DNA of 64,000 nucleotides from an uncultured Flavobacteriaceae bacterium (GCA_947487895.1 CANKYF010000016.1:1-64000), one strand, 5' to 3'. Shown: positions 7,549 to 16,282, counted from the first letter of the stretch. The notes: generated from the letters alone by a model not told the origin. Numbers and translations: made by a program.

Positions 7549-8313
7549 ATGGATAGGATAGCCTCAATATTACTTGTTTTTTCATTACTGTTTTCATGTA
7601 GTTCTGATGATGAAAAAGTCAAAGATGTAACTATAAATTTAAATTTTTCTCATGTTTGGGATGGTGAATCTGTTTCTAATACAGATTTCAATACCATTAA
7701 ATTTACAAATGCTAATGGAGAAGAATTAAGTATTGAAAGGCTTAGATACCTTATTTCAGATGTCACTTTAAAAACTGTAAACGGAGCATCAATTGTAATT
7801 GATGCTTATAACTTAGTAGATGTTACTAACAATACAAATCTAAATTTCACACCTTCAACGACCATTTCAGAAGGAACATATTCTAGCTTATCATTCACAT
7901 TTGGTTTTAAAAACGAAAAGAATATTGATGCTGCTTATCAAGATTTAAATTCGGTATCTTTTGGAGTTCCTGCAATGCTTGGTGGAGGCTATCATTACAT
8001 GCAAATGGATGGGAAATTTATAAATAACTTAGACCAAGAACAGGGTTATAATTATCATGCCATTAGAGCTGCAGACAACCCTGGAGCCAATCCTACATTT
8101 CCGCAAGACACTTTTTTTAAAGTTGACCTCGGTTCTGTAACTGTTTCTGGAGATACCACTTTTAATATTGAAATGAATATTGCCGAATGGTTTAAAACAC
8201 CCCATACTTGGGATTTAAACGTTTTAAATCAGGCACTCATGCCAAATTCTTCTGCTCAAATAATTATGCATGATAACGGACAAAGCGTATTCAGCTTAAA
8301 ATCTACTAATTAA
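7549..8313 (+). CDS. MbnP-like copper-binding lipoprotein
   Basis: A 254-residue lipoprotein with lipobox LLFSC (Cys17) followed by SSDDEK, which resembles the flavobacterial surface-export signal. The body matches the MbnP family: an opening beta strand LNFSHVWDGE (residues 31-40), IERLRYLISDVTL, GTYSSLSFTFG, and a C-terminal AEWFKTPHTWD with a final strand IIMHDNG. In studied MbnP/CorA proteins a partner di-haem enzyme oxidises one tryptophan to kynurenine, which then helps bind copper with histidines. W37 beside H35, and the C-terminal HTW, are candidates; I cannot say which is modified. The next gene encodes that type of partner. Confidence 0.8.
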   Translation: MDRIASILLVFSLLFSCSSDDEKVKDVTINLNFSHVWDGESVSNTDFNTIKFTNANGEELSIERLRYLISDVTLKTVNGASIVIDAYNLVDVTNNTNLNFTPSTTISEGTYSSLSFTFGFKNEKNIDAAYQDLNSVSFGVPAMLGGGYHYMQMDGKFINNLDQEQGYNYHAIRAADNPGANPTFPQDTFFKVDLGSVTVSGDTTFNIEMNIAEWFKTPHTWDLNVLNQALMPNSSAQIIMHDNGQSVFSLKSTN

Positions 8314-8320
8314 TAAATTA

Positions 8321-9379
8321 TTGAAAAATTGGGTCTTATATATCTGTTACTTCTTCATTTTCATTTGCTTTTCTTGTTCAAATGAAACAATAGATAATTA
8401 TAGTCCAACGCCAAGTCCTTTAGAAATTCCGCAACTATTTCAAGAGAAAATTTTAGCGCCTGTTATACCAATTGATAATCCGCAAACAGTTGAAGGCATA
8501 GCTCTAGGGAAAAAATTGTTCTTTGATCCTATTCTATCTGCAAACCAAACACAAGCCTGTGCAGATTGTCACGCTCCAGAAAATGCATTTACAGACAATG
8601 ATAGGTTTAGTGATGGTATAAATGGTATTTTAGGCATTCGCAATTCTATGCCTCTTTTTAATTTAGCCTGGAATTATGATGAAAAATTCTTTTGGGATGG
8701 CAAATCTTTTAGCTTAGAGCAACAAGCATTCTTACCTGTTGTAGATATCAATGAAATGGGAGATACTTGGCAAAACGTTGAACAAAAACTTCAGAATCAC
8801 TCAGAATATCCCGAGTTATTTAATCAAGCCTTTGGAACTTCTCAAATTGATTCTATTTTGGTTACAAAAGCCATTGCTCAATTTGAACGAACACTAATAT
8901 CAGCAAATTCAAAATTTGATAAATTCCTTTTAGGAGAAGCTAGTTTAACTCCTGAAGAGCAAAACGGTTTTAATGTATTTATGGATGAAAACAGAGGTGA
9001 TTGTTTTCATTGTCATGGTAGCGAAAACAATCCGTTGTGGACAGATAATTTATTTCATAACAATGGTTTAGACTCAGAATTCTCAGATTTAGGACTTGGA
9101 GCCATTACTGGAGATCCCGCAGATAATGGAAAATTTAAATCCCCTTCACTTAGAAATTTAGCCTTTACAGCACCCTATATGCACGATGGTAGATTTTCAA
9201 TCTTAGAAGACGTTATTAATCATTATAGTGAGGGTTTGCAAAACTCGCCAACCATTGACCCCCTTATGAAAAAAGTAGCGCAAGGAGGTGTTCAATTAAC
9301 GGAAAAGGACAAAGCAGATTTAAAAGCTTTCTTATCAACACTGTCAGATTTAGACTTCATAAAAACCTTTAAAAATTAG
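8321..9379 (+). CDS. MbnH-like di-haem cytochrome c peroxidase family lipoprotein
   Basis: A 352-residue periplasmic or surface lipoprotein of the CcpA/MauG superfamily. It has two CxxCH haem c sites, CADCH (80-84) and CFHCH (228-232), plus the family motif PYMHDGRF. The N-terminus has a lipobox-like CFSC (Cys19) with NETID behind it. The start is TTG at 8321, only 7 bp after the MbnP-like stop: no ATG occurs until about residue 110, well past the signal and first haem. Placement directly after an MbnP-like gene argues for an MbnH-type tryptophan-oxidising role rather than plain H2O2 detoxification. That is inference from family and context. Confidence 0.85.
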   Translation: MKNWVLYICYFFIFICFSCSNETIDNYSPTPSPLEIPQLFQEKILAPVIPIDNPQTVEGIALGKKLFFDPILSANQTQACADCHAPENAFTDNDRFSDGINGILGIRNSMPLFNLAWNYDEKFFWDGKSFSLEQQAFLPVVDINEMGDTWQNVEQKLQNHSEYPELFNQAFGTSQIDSILVTKAIAQFERTLISANSKFDKFLLGEASLTPEEQNGFNVFMDENRGDCFHCHGSENNPLWTDNLFHNNGLDSEFSDLGLGAITGDPADNGKFKSPSLRNLAFTAPYMHDGRFSILEDVINHYSEGLQNSPTIDPLMKKVAQGGVQLTEKDKADLKAFLSTLSDLDFIKTFKN

Positions 9380-9390
9380 CAATCAAGACA

Positions 9391-9404
9391 TTAACATTTG
9401 TTAA
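9391..9404. promoter_or_regulatory. TTAACATTTGTTAA inverted repeat near a -7 box
   Basis: Arms TTAACA and TGTTAA flank a 2-bp centre, immediately upstream of the -7 box at 9406. The same 14-mer occurs at 18105-18118 upstream of the DUF3078 gene's -7 box, with different spacing. It could be a shared operator or coincidence in AT-rich DNA. Confidence 0.35.
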
Positions 9405-9405
9405 T

Positions 9406-9413
9406 TATTTTTG
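9406..9413 (+). promoter_or_regulatory. -7 box of the third zinc-ribbon gene
   Basis: TATTTTTG matches TAnnTTTG; it would give a leader of about 65 nt before the ATG at 9486. Confidence 0.5.
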
Positions 9414-9485
9414 CGAAATGTGGTTTTTCAACATTAAATCGTGAAAGAATTTTAGTAACTTAAGACTACTAAAAAGCCTAAGAAC

Positions 9486-9701
9486 ATGAAATCTAAAACA
9501 ATTACTAATTTATATTGTTATGCCTATGGGCATAACTACCATCGTTTGGAAAAAGCAGGTCCAAATACTCCAGAATTAATTTGTAAAAACTGCAAAAAAC
9601 AGTTCATGTATAACGAACATGGTGAAATAGTTGATTTTGAAACTAAAAAGAACAAAAGAACCACTATACCTAATAATTTTAAGCACCTGTATATAAGATA
9701 A
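9486..9701 (+). CDS. Small zinc-ribbon-like protein, copy 3
   Basis: A 71-residue paralogue of the genes at 3154 and 3487. It keeps the candidate zinc ligands (CYAYGH and CKNCKK) and the following NxxGEIV motif, but the loop between them has diverged and the tail differs. It sits alone between the MbnH-like gene and the SUF operon, with its own promoter-like box. No signal peptide. Function unknown. Confidence 0.7.
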   Translation: MKSKTITNLYCYAYGHNYHRLEKAGPNTPELICKNCKKQFMYNEHGEIVDFETKKNKRTTIPNNFKHLYIR

Positions 9702-9814
9702 TTGTAACTATCAATATTTCTAACAGAACTATTTACACTACAACCCTATTTGCCATAACTAAAAGGCTATAATCTCTCCTATAATCATTCAAAAATAGTT
9801 GTTTCTAAAACAGC

Positions 9815-9829
9815 ATAAGTATAACTTAT
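9815..9829. promoter_or_regulatory. Inverted repeat upstream of SUF operon (distal)
   Basis: ATAAGT and ACTTAT are separated by 3 bp, a perfect 6-bp inverted repeat. It lies 55 bp upstream of the SUF -7 box and next to a second inverted repeat at 9833-9865. A possible regulator site. Confidence 0.35.
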
Positions 9830-9832
9830 AAA

Positions 9833-9865
9833 ACCATATAATAATATAATGTTAGGTTATATGGT
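9833..9865. promoter_or_regulatory. Inverted repeat overlapping the SUF -33 region
   Basis: Perfect 9-bp arms ACCATATAA (9833-9841) and TTATATGGT (9857-9865) have a 15-bp centre. The right arm covers the expected -33 region of the promoter whose -7 box is at 9884. A dimeric repressor bound here would block the SUF operon. The regulator is unknown; no Rrf2/IscR-type gene is in the window. Confidence 0.45.
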
Positions 9866-9883
9866 AATCCCTGACTTATATTG

Positions 9884-9891
9884 TATATTTG
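9884..9891 (+). promoter_or_regulatory. -7 box of the SUF operon promoter
   Basis: TATATTTG matches TAnnTTTG. It predicts a start near 9896 and a leader of about 34 nt to the ATG at 9930. Confidence 0.6.
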
Positions 9892-9929
9892 CAGTCAATT
9901 TAGCGCAAATCTAAATTAAAATATAGGGT

Positions 9930-10259
9930 ATGATCAAAGTTTCAGAAACAGCAAAGAAAAAAGTAATAGAGCTTATGACCGACGATGGTTTTAATGCTTC
10001 TACTGATTTTGTTCGTGTTGGCGTAAAAAGTGGAGGTTGTTCTGGTTTATCTTACGATTTAAAGTTTGACAAAGAGCAACAAGATGGAGATAAAGTGTTT
10101 GAGGATAATGGCGTAAAAATCATTGTAGACAAAAAAAGTTTTTTATACTTAATAGGGACTACTTTAGAATATTCCGGAGGATTAAACGGAACTGGGTTTG
10201 TATTTAATAATCCAAATGCCAATAGAACATGCGGTTGTGGCGAATCGTTTTCACTTTAA
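9930..10259 (+). CDS. sufA: A-type iron-sulfur carrier (SufA/IscA family)
   Basis: A 109-residue carrier that accepts nascent Fe-S clusters and passes them to apoproteins; cytosolic. It has the three conserved cysteines: one in SGGCSGLSY (about residue 39) and the pair in the C-terminal CGCGESF. Length is typical of the HesB/IscA family. It is first in the SUF operon, 19 bp before sufB. The sufA name rests on context, since sequence alone does not separate SufA from IscA or ErpA. Confidence 0.92.
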   Translation: MIKVSETAKKKVIELMTDDGFNASTDFVRVGVKSGGCSGLSYDLKFDKEQQDGDKVFEDNGVKIIVDKKSFLYLIGTTLEYSGGLNGTGFVFNNPNANRTCGCGESFSL

Positions 10260-10278
10260 TTTTTAAGAGAGAGCAAAT

Positions 10279-11727
10279 ATGTCTAAATATACTGAAGACG
10301 ATTTAAGAGAAGAACTAAAAACCAAAGAGTACGAATACGGTTTTTATACAGATATAGAATCTGAAACATTTCCTAATGGTTTAAATGAAGATATAGTTAA
10401 AGCCATTTCTAAAAAGAAAGAAGAGCCAGAATGGATGACTGAATGGCGTTTAGAAGCTTTTAGAATATGGAAAGACATGGAAGAGCCGGAGTGGGCAAAT
10501 GTAAATTATGAAAAACCAGATTTTCAAGGTATTTCTTATTATTCTGCACCAAATAGCAAGCCTAAATATGATAGTATAGACGAAGTTGATCCTGAATTAT
10601 TAGCCACTTTTGATAAACTAGGGATCTCTTTAGATGAACAAAAGAAATTAGCAGGAGTAGCAATGGATGTTGTTGTAGATTCTGTTTCTGTAGCAACTAC
10701 ATTTAAAGAAACCTTAGCAGAACAAGGTATTATTTTCATGAGTATTTCAGAAGCTATTAAAGAGCATCCTGAATTAGTAAAAAAATATATAGGTACAGTA
10801 GTACCTCAAAAAGATAATTTCTATGCAGCATTAAATAGTGCTGTATTTAGTGATGGAAGTTTCTGTTATATTCCTAAAGGCGTTAGATGCCCAATGGAAT
10901 TATCTACTTACTTTAGAATTAATCAAGCAGGAACAGGACAATTTGAAAGAACATTAGTCATCGCAGATGAAGGCAGCTATGTTAGTTATCTTGAAGGCTG
11001 TACAGCACCAAGCAGAGATGAAAATCAGTTACATGCTGCAGTTGTAGAATTGATTGCTTTAGATGATTCTGAAATCAAGTATTCAACAGTACAAAACTGG
11101 TTTCCTGGTAATGCTGAAGGTAAAGGTGGTGTTTTCAATTTTGTTACTAAACGTGGTTTATGCGAAACAAATGCTAAAATCTCTTGGACACAAGTTGAAA
11201 CTGGAAGTGCTGTTACGTGGAAATACCCATCATGTGTATTAAAGGGAAATAATTCTGTTGGAGAATTCTACTCAATTGCTGTAACCAATAACTATCAACA
11301 AGCAGATACTGGTACTAAAATGATTCACTTAGGTAAAAACACTAAGTCTACTATCATTTCAAAAGGTATTTCTGCAGGAAAATCTCAAAATTCATATCGT
11401 GGTTTGGTTCAAATAAACTCTAGAGCAGAAAATGCACGTAACTTTTCACAATGTGATAGTTTATTAATGGGTAATGAGTGCGGTGCACATACGTTCCCTT
11501 ATATAGAAGCTAAAAATCAAACAGCTCAGATAGAGCATGAGGCTACAACTAGTAAAATTGGTGAAGACCAAATATTCTATTGTAACCAAAGAGGTATTGA
11601 TACAGAAAAAGCCATTGCATTAATTGTGAACGGATTTAGTAAAGAAGTATTAAATAAACTCCCAATGGAGTTTGCTGTTGAAGCACAAAAATTATTAGAA
11701 ATAAGTTTAGAAGGAAGTGTTGGTTAA
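10279..11727 (+). CDS. sufB: Fe-S cluster scaffold subunit SufB
   Basis: A 482-residue SufB, the scaffold subunit on which the cluster is built within the SufBC2D complex. Family segments are visible: [27 protein letters not shown]-type region near residues 190-215, YLEGCTAP, and the C-terminal [12 protein letters not shown] plus [15 protein letters not shown] with ligand residues. Full length. It is followed after 44 bp by sufC, the operon's ATPase gene. Confidence 0.97.
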   Translation: MSKYTEDDLREELKTKEYEYGFYTDIESETFPNGLNEDIVKAISKKKEEPEWMTEWRLEAFRIWKDMEEPEWANVNYEKPDFQGISYYSAPNSKPKYDSIDEVDPELLATFDKLGISLDEQKKLAGVAMDVVVDSVSVATTFKETLAEQGIIFMSISEAIKEHPELVKKYIGTVVPQKDNFYAALNSAVFSDGSFCYIPKGVRCPMELSTYFRINQAGTGQFERTLVIADEGSYVSYLEGCTAPSRDENQLHAAVVELIALDDSEIKYSTVQNWFPGNAEGKGGVFNFVTKRGLCETNAKISWTQVETGSAVTWKYPSCVLKGNNSVGEFYSIAVTNNYQQADTGTKMIHLGKNTKSTIISKGISAGKSQNSYRGLVQINSRAENARNFSQCDSLLMGNECGAHTFPYIEAKNQTAQIEHEATTSKIGEDQIFYCNQRGIDTEKAIALIVNGFSKEVLNKLPMEFAVEAQKLLEISLEGSVG

Positions 11728-11771
11728 TCCAGAAATTCCTTTAAAAAATATAAATAACGAAGCCAATAAGT

Positions 11772-12524
11772 ATGTTAAAGATAGAAAACCTACACGCAGG
11801 TGTTGAAGATAAAAGTATTTTAAAAGGTATTAACTTAGAGGTTAAACCTGGTGAAGTTCATGCTATTATGGGACCTAACGGATCTGGTAAAAGTACCTTA
11901 TCGTCTGTAATTGCTGGTAAAGAAGAATATGAAGTATCTGAAGGAAACATCGTTTTTGAAGGTGAAGATATTGAAGAGTTAGCTGCTGAAGAAAGAGCTC
12001 ATAAAGGCATCTTTTTATCGTTTCAGTATCCAGTTGAAATTCCTGGTGTGTCTGTAACTAACTTTGTTAAAACTGCTATTAACGAAACTAGAAAAGCAAA
12101 AGGATTAGAAGACATGCCTGCTAAGGATATGTTGAAGTTAATTCGTGAAAAATCAGACCTTTTAGAAATAGATAGAAAGTTTCTATCACGTTCTTTAAAT
12201 GAAGGCTTTTCTGGCGGAGAAAAGAAGCGTAATGAAATCTTTCAAATGGCTATGTTAGAACCTAAACTAGCAATTCTTGATGAAACAGATTCTGGTTTAG
12301 ATATTGATGCGCTTAGAATTGTTGCTAACGGTGTAAACAAACTTAAAAGCAAAGACAACGCAGTTATTGTAATTACACATTACCAAAGGTTGTTAGATTA
12401 CATAGTACCAGACTTTGTACATGTTTTACATAATGGTAAAATTGTAAAATCTGGAACAAAAGAATTGGCTCACGAGCTTGAAGAAAAAGGATACGACTGG
12501 ATTAAAGACGAAGTTAACGTTTAA
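11772..12524 (+). CDS. sufC: Fe-S assembly ATPase SufC
   Basis: A 250-residue ABC-type ATPase that drives the SufBCD scaffold; soluble, not a transporter. Walker A is GPNGSGKST (about residues 34-42), the Q-loop lies in SFQYP, the signature is FSGGEKKR, Walker B is LAILDETDSGLD, and the switch histidine is in VITHYQRL. The ETDSGLDID variant is typical of SufC. It is separated from sufD by a 97-bp gap that is almost wholly a palindromic element. Confidence 0.97.
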   Translation: MLKIENLHAGVEDKSILKGINLEVKPGEVHAIMGPNGSGKSTLSSVIAGKEEYEVSEGNIVFEGEDIEELAAEERAHKGIFLSFQYPVEIPGVSVTNFVKTAINETRKAKGLEDMPAKDMLKLIREKSDLLEIDRKFLSRSLNEGFSGGEKKRNEIFQMAMLEPKLAILDETDSGLDIDALRIVANGVNKLKSKDNAVIVITHYQRLLDYIVPDFVHVLHNGKIVKSGTKELAHELEEKGYDWIKDEVNV

Positions 12525-12535
12525 TGTTAATACAA

Positions 12536-12618
12536 TTTGTCATTCCTGCGAAAGTAGGAATCCAAAAAAAGGTTTAAGTTAATATTAAAAAGATTCCTGC
12601 CTTCGCAGGAATGACAAA
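12536..12618. repeat. 83-bp REP-like inverted repeat between sufC and sufD
   Basis: Two 27-bp arms (12536-12562 and 12592-12618) are inverted copies with two mismatches, flanking a 29-bp AT-rich centre. Each arm is itself a small hairpin (ATTCCT with AGGAAT; CCTGC with GCAGG). This looks like interspersed palindromes of the 'GTCATTCCTGCGAA' type. In RNA it would form a large stem between two co-transcribed genes. Confidence 0.85.
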
Positions 12619-12621
12619 AAT

Positions 12622-13935
12622 ATGAGTTTAAAAGAAAAATTATTATCGTCTTTTATAGTGTTTGAAAACCAAGCAGAAGTAGATTCTTATGTAAATGAGG
12701 TTAGAAACGAAGCTATAAAAACCTTTGAAGAAAAAGGATTCCCAACAAAAAAGGACGAAGCTTGGAAATATACTTCTCTAAATAAAATTTTAAAAGAAGA
12801 TTATAGTGTATTCCCAAAACAAGAAAATGCTCTAGAATACAAAGACGTTAAAAAATATTTCATTCATGATATAGACACTTATAAAATCGTGTTTATTGAT
12901 GGCAAGTATTCATCTCATCTTTCTGAGACCACACATGATGGTATAGATGTATGTCTAATGTCTGCTGCTTTAACCAAGCCAAAATACAGATTGGTAATAG
13001 AAAACTATTTTAATAAAGCATCAAACAAAGATAGCCTATCATCTCTTAATACAGCATTTTCTAAAGAAGGGGCATATATACATATCCCTAAAGGAAAAGT
13101 TGTTGAAAAGCCAATTCAAATCATTCATTTCTCAACAGGAGATGAATCTTCAACCATGTTACAACCACGTAACTTAATAGTTGTTGAAGAGAATTCGCAT
13201 GTACAAATTATAGAACGTCACCAAAGTTTAACTAGTAACCCCGTTTTAACTAATAGTGTTACAGAAGTTTTTGCTAAAAAACGCGCTATAATAGATTATT
13301 ATAAAATACAGAACGACACACAAGCATCTTCTTTAATAGACAATACATTTATTAAACAAAAACAAGAAAGCTTTGTATCTGTTCACACCTTCTCTTTTGG
13401 TGGTAAGTTAACCCGCAATAATCTTAACTTTTACCAAGAAGGAGAGCGTATAGATTCTACACTTAAAGGAGTTACTATTATTGGTGATAAACAACATGTA
13501 GATCACAATACACTGGTACATCATATAGAACCAAATTGCGAAAGTCACCAAGACTACAAAGGTATTTTTGCAGATAGTTCTACAGGCGTATTTAATGGTA
13601 AAGTAGTAGTAGAAAAAGAAGCGCAAAAAACCAATGCATTTCAAGCTAATAATAATATTTTAATTAGTGACAAAGCTGCCATTAATACGAAACCTCAATT
13701 AGAGATTTTTGCAGATGATGTAAAGTGTTCTCATGGTTGTACCATTGGTCAGTTAGATGAAAGTGCATTATTTTACATGCGCTCTCGCGGAATTCCAGAA
13801 AAAGAAGCTAAAGCACTTTTAATGTATGCATTTAGTAACAACGTTTTAAGTTCGGTTAAAATACCAGAAATTAAAGAACGAATTACTAAAATTATTGCCA
13901 AACAATTAGGTGTTAATATTGGTTTCGATTTATAA
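12622..13935 (+). CDS. sufD: Fe-S cluster assembly protein SufD
   Basis: A 437-residue SufB paralogue that completes the SufBC2D scaffold; needed for iron entry in studied systems. The N-terminus has the helical KKDEAWKYTSLNKIL motif, and the beta-helix core ends with the family block KCSHGCTIGQLDESALFYMRSRGIPEKEA (positions near 375-405 by reading), containing the conserved cysteine and histidine. Its ATG begins 4 bp after the REP-like repeat, so translation could depend on that structure. Confidence 0.95.
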   Translation: MSLKEKLLSSFIVFENQAEVDSYVNEVRNEAIKTFEEKGFPTKKDEAWKYTSLNKILKEDYSVFPKQENALEYKDVKKYFIHDIDTYKIVFIDGKYSSHLSETTHDGIDVCLMSAALTKPKYRLVIENYFNKASNKDSLSSLNTAFSKEGAYIHIPKGKVVEKPIQIIHFSTGDESSTMLQPRNLIVVEENSHVQIIERHQSLTSNPVLTNSVTEVFAKKRAIIDYYKIQNDTQASSLIDNTFIKQKQESFVSVHTFSFGGKLTRNNLNFYQEGERIDSTLKGVTIIGDKQHVDHNTLVHHIEPNCESHQDYKGIFADSSTGVFNGKVVVEKEAQKTNAFQANNNILISDKAAINTKPQLEIFADDVKCSHGCTIGQLDESALFYMRSRGIPEKEAKALLMYAFSNNVLSSVKIPEIKERITKIIAKQLGVNIGFDL

Positions 13936-13942
13936 AATATTC

Positions 13943-14014
13943 AGAAGCTATTTCCTGCTATTCGCTGTTTCTTTTTCTCGTTCCTCAAAAAAGGATGCCG
14001 CTACTATCAGGGCT
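13943..14014. repeat. Interspersed flavobacterial repeat between sufD and sufS
   Basis: This 72-bp stretch has higher GC than its surroundings and starts with AGAAGCTATTTCCTGCTATT. A shortened copy with 16 of 17 matching bases occurs inverted at 37636-37652. It resembles interspersed repeats I recall from other Flavobacteriaceae. It fills most of the sufD-sufS gap. Confidence 0.6.
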
Positions 14015-14025
14015 AATAAACAACT

Positions 14026-15240
14026 ATGTTAAACGTTGAAGACATCAGAAAAGATTTTCCCATTCTTTCAAGAAAAGTAAATGGTAAGCCTTTAGTATAT
14101 TTTGATAATGCTGCAACATCGCAGACACCTCAACAAGTAATAGATGCTATAGTAGATTATTACTCTAACTACAACGCCAATATTCATAGAGGTGTACATA
14201 CGTTGAGTCAGGAAGCTACAGACTTGTATGAACTGTCCAGACAAAAAGTACAAGCACATTTCAATGCAAAACATAGCTACGAAATCATTTTCACATCAGG
14301 TACAACTCACAGTATTAACTTAATTGCAAACGGGTTTTCTTCATTACTCAAAAAAGGTGATGAAATCATAGTTTCTGCCTTAGAACACCATAGTAACATT
14401 GTTCCTTGGCAAATGTTATGTGAGCGCACAGGTGCTTTATTAAAAGTCATTCCAATGAATGATGATGGAGAATTGGTAATGTCTGAATACGATAAATTAT
14501 TATCTAAAAACACAAAACTGGTATTCACCAATCATATTTCTAATGCTTTAGGAACCATTAATCCTATTAAATATATTATTGAAGAAGCGCATAAAGTTGG
14601 TGCCGCTGTTTTAATAGATGGTGCACAGGCTTGCCCACATATTAAACCAGATGTACAAGCTCTAAATGTTGATTTCTATGTGGCTTCTGCTCATAAAATG
14701 TGTGGTCCAACCGGCATGGGAATGCTCTACGGAAAAGAAGAATGGCTAAATAAATTACCTCCTTATCAAGGTGGTGGTGAAATGATTGCTGAAGTTTCTT
14801 TTGAAAAAACCACGTATGCCGATTTACCTCATAAATTTGAGGCAGGAACTCCAAACATTGCTGGAGGCATTGTGTTTGGAACTGCCATAGATTATATGAA
14901 CAGTATAGGTTTTGATGCTATTGCAGATTATGAAAATGAATTACTAGAATACGGCACACAGAAACTTTTAGAAATTGAAGGTTTAAAAATTTACGGAACT
15001 TCAAAACACAAAACATCGGTACTGTCATTCAACTTAGAAGGTATTCATCCTTATGATGTAGGTTCTATTCTAGATAAATTAGGAATTGCTGTTAGAACAG
15101 GTCATCATTGTGCGCAACCTATTATGGATTACTACAAAATACCTGGAACTATCAGAGCTTCATTCGCTTTTTACAACACCAAAGCAGAAATTGATGCTTT
15201 AGTTGAAGGTGTTAAAAAAGCTAAAATGATGTTGTCTTAA
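14026..15240 (+). CDS. sufS: Cysteine desulfurase SufS
   Basis: A 404-residue PLP enzyme that takes sulfur from cysteine and hands it to SufE for cluster building. The PLP lysine is K224 in SAHKMCGPTG. The catalytic cysteine is C362 in RTGHHCAQPIM, typical of group II desulfurases with a SufE partner. The N-terminal FPILSRKVNGKPLVYFDNAATSQ-type region and EHHSNIVPWQ match the family. It is in the SUF operon; sufE lies two genes downstream. Confidence 0.97.
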   Translation: MLNVEDIRKDFPILSRKVNGKPLVYFDNAATSQTPQQVIDAIVDYYSNYNANIHRGVHTLSQEATDLYELSRQKVQAHFNAKHSYEIIFTSGTTHSINLIANGFSSLLKKGDEIIVSALEHHSNIVPWQMLCERTGALLKVIPMNDDGELVMSEYDKLLSKNTKLVFTNHISNALGTINPIKYIIEEAHKVGAAVLIDGAQACPHIKPDVQALNVDFYVASAHKMCGPTGMGMLYGKEEWLNKLPPYQGGGEMIAEVSFEKTTYADLPHKFEAGTPNIAGGIVFGTAIDYMNSIGFDAIADYENELLEYGTQKLLEIEGLKIYGTSKHKTSVLSFNLEGIHPYDVGSILDKLGIAVRTGHHCAQPIMDYYKIPGTIRASFAFYNTKAEIDALVEGVKKAKMMLS

Positions 15241-15254
15241 CAACAACGCCCTTT

Positions 15255-15407
15255 TGTCAACCTGAACTGTCATACTGAGTGTCACATTGAGCTTGTTGAA
15301 ATGCGCAATCGAAGTGTTGTTTCAGGTTCTCATAATTCATTGCAATCAAAAGGAAAAGATTCTGAAATACTGAAATAAATTCAGCACATGCAAATTCAGA
15401 ATGACAG
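15255..15407. repeat. Composite palindromic repeat remnant
   Basis: It contains TGTCACATTGAGCTTGTTGA, a degenerate relative of the element at 16306-16382, and then a stretch built on ATTCTGAAATACTGAAA and TTCAGAATGACA that forms hairpins. It fills most of the 229-bp gap after sufS. No promoter box was found in it. Confidence 0.6.
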
Positions 15408-15469
15408 TAAATTTCAAATATTTGGCCTCTTTTTTGTACTTTCAGAATTGAAAATTAAATTAGCTTAAG

Positions 15470-16267
15470 ATGAAACATATCTTAATACTTTTTAGCATGG
15501 TGGTTTTACGTTGTTGTTGGGGGCCATCAAATCATCAATTAATGTTAGATTCTCAAAATCAAAGTTCAGTTTTGAAAGACTTAAATGGTAAATACAATAT
15601 TCTTAAATTAAACAATGAAGATGTTTCTTCATATAATTTAAACATCAATTTTAAGAAAGAAATGCAACAAGTGTCTGGATTTTCTGGTTGTAATCGCTTT
15701 TTTGGTTCTTATTCGCAATCAGAAAACAAATTAAGCTTTGGTCAAATAGGTTCTACAAAAATGTTATGTGTTGATGAGAAAAGCAATATTGAAATAGTGC
15801 TTTTAAAAGCTTTTCAAAAAGCCAATTCAATTATATTTAATGGTAATGGGTTTTCAATGTTTCAGAATAAAAAGCTATTACTTATTGCTGATAAAGAAGA
15901 AACGATCAATAAAAATATATCTTTTGAGTATTCCGCTTTTTCCCGCAACCTTTTCCAGGTTATAAAAGTAAATAGCAAATCAATTTCAGTTCAAAAAGCA
16001 AGAAAAGGAAACCTAACAAGAATAACTTGTACAAAAGAACAGTGGGAGAAACTTCTTAATAGCTGTAAACATGTTAACTTCGATAACATATCCAATTTAA
16101 AAGCACCCTCTGAAAAACGCTTTTTTGATGGAGCAGCTATTGCTAAACTAAAAGTCATAGTAGATGGTAAAACATATGAAACACCAAGTTTTGATCATGG
16201 GAATCCGCACCCAGACATAGCCAATCTTGTTAAAGAAATCCTATCATTAGCTCAAAACATTGAATAG
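15470..16267 (+). CDS. META-domain lipoprotein or secreted protein
   Basis: A 265-residue envelope protein. The signal-like N-terminus contains RCCWG, a possible lipobox cysteine. Residues about 35-140 are a META/HslJ-type domain, shown by LNGKYNILKLN, VSGFSGCNRFFGSYS and the downstream LC and F-x-x-A pattern. The last ~110 residues are a second domain (KARKGNLTRITC; PSEKRFFDGAAIAKLKVI) that I do not recognise. It separates sufS from sufE, and repeats flank it on both sides, so it may be an insertion into the SUF locus rather than part of the pathway. Function unknown. Confidence 0.7.
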   Translation: MKHILILFSMVVLRCCWGPSNHQLMLDSQNQSSVLKDLNGKYNILKLNNEDVSSYNLNINFKKEMQQVSGFSGCNRFFGSYSQSENKLSFGQIGSTKMLCVDEKSNIEIVLLKAFQKANSIIFNGNGFSMFQNKKLLLIADKEETINKNISFEYSAFSRNLFQVIKVNSKSISVQKARKGNLTRITCTKEQWEKLLNSCKHVNFDNISNLKAPSEKRFFDGAAIAKLKVIVDGKTYETPSFDHGNPHPDIANLVKEILSLAQNIE

Positions 16268-16282
16268 CAACTATTCTTGTTG

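Noticed and set aside
12536-12618. Large inverted repeat as an insertion-sequence end pair
   Set aside because: The arms are only 29 bp apart, enclose no ORF, and show no target duplication that I could see.
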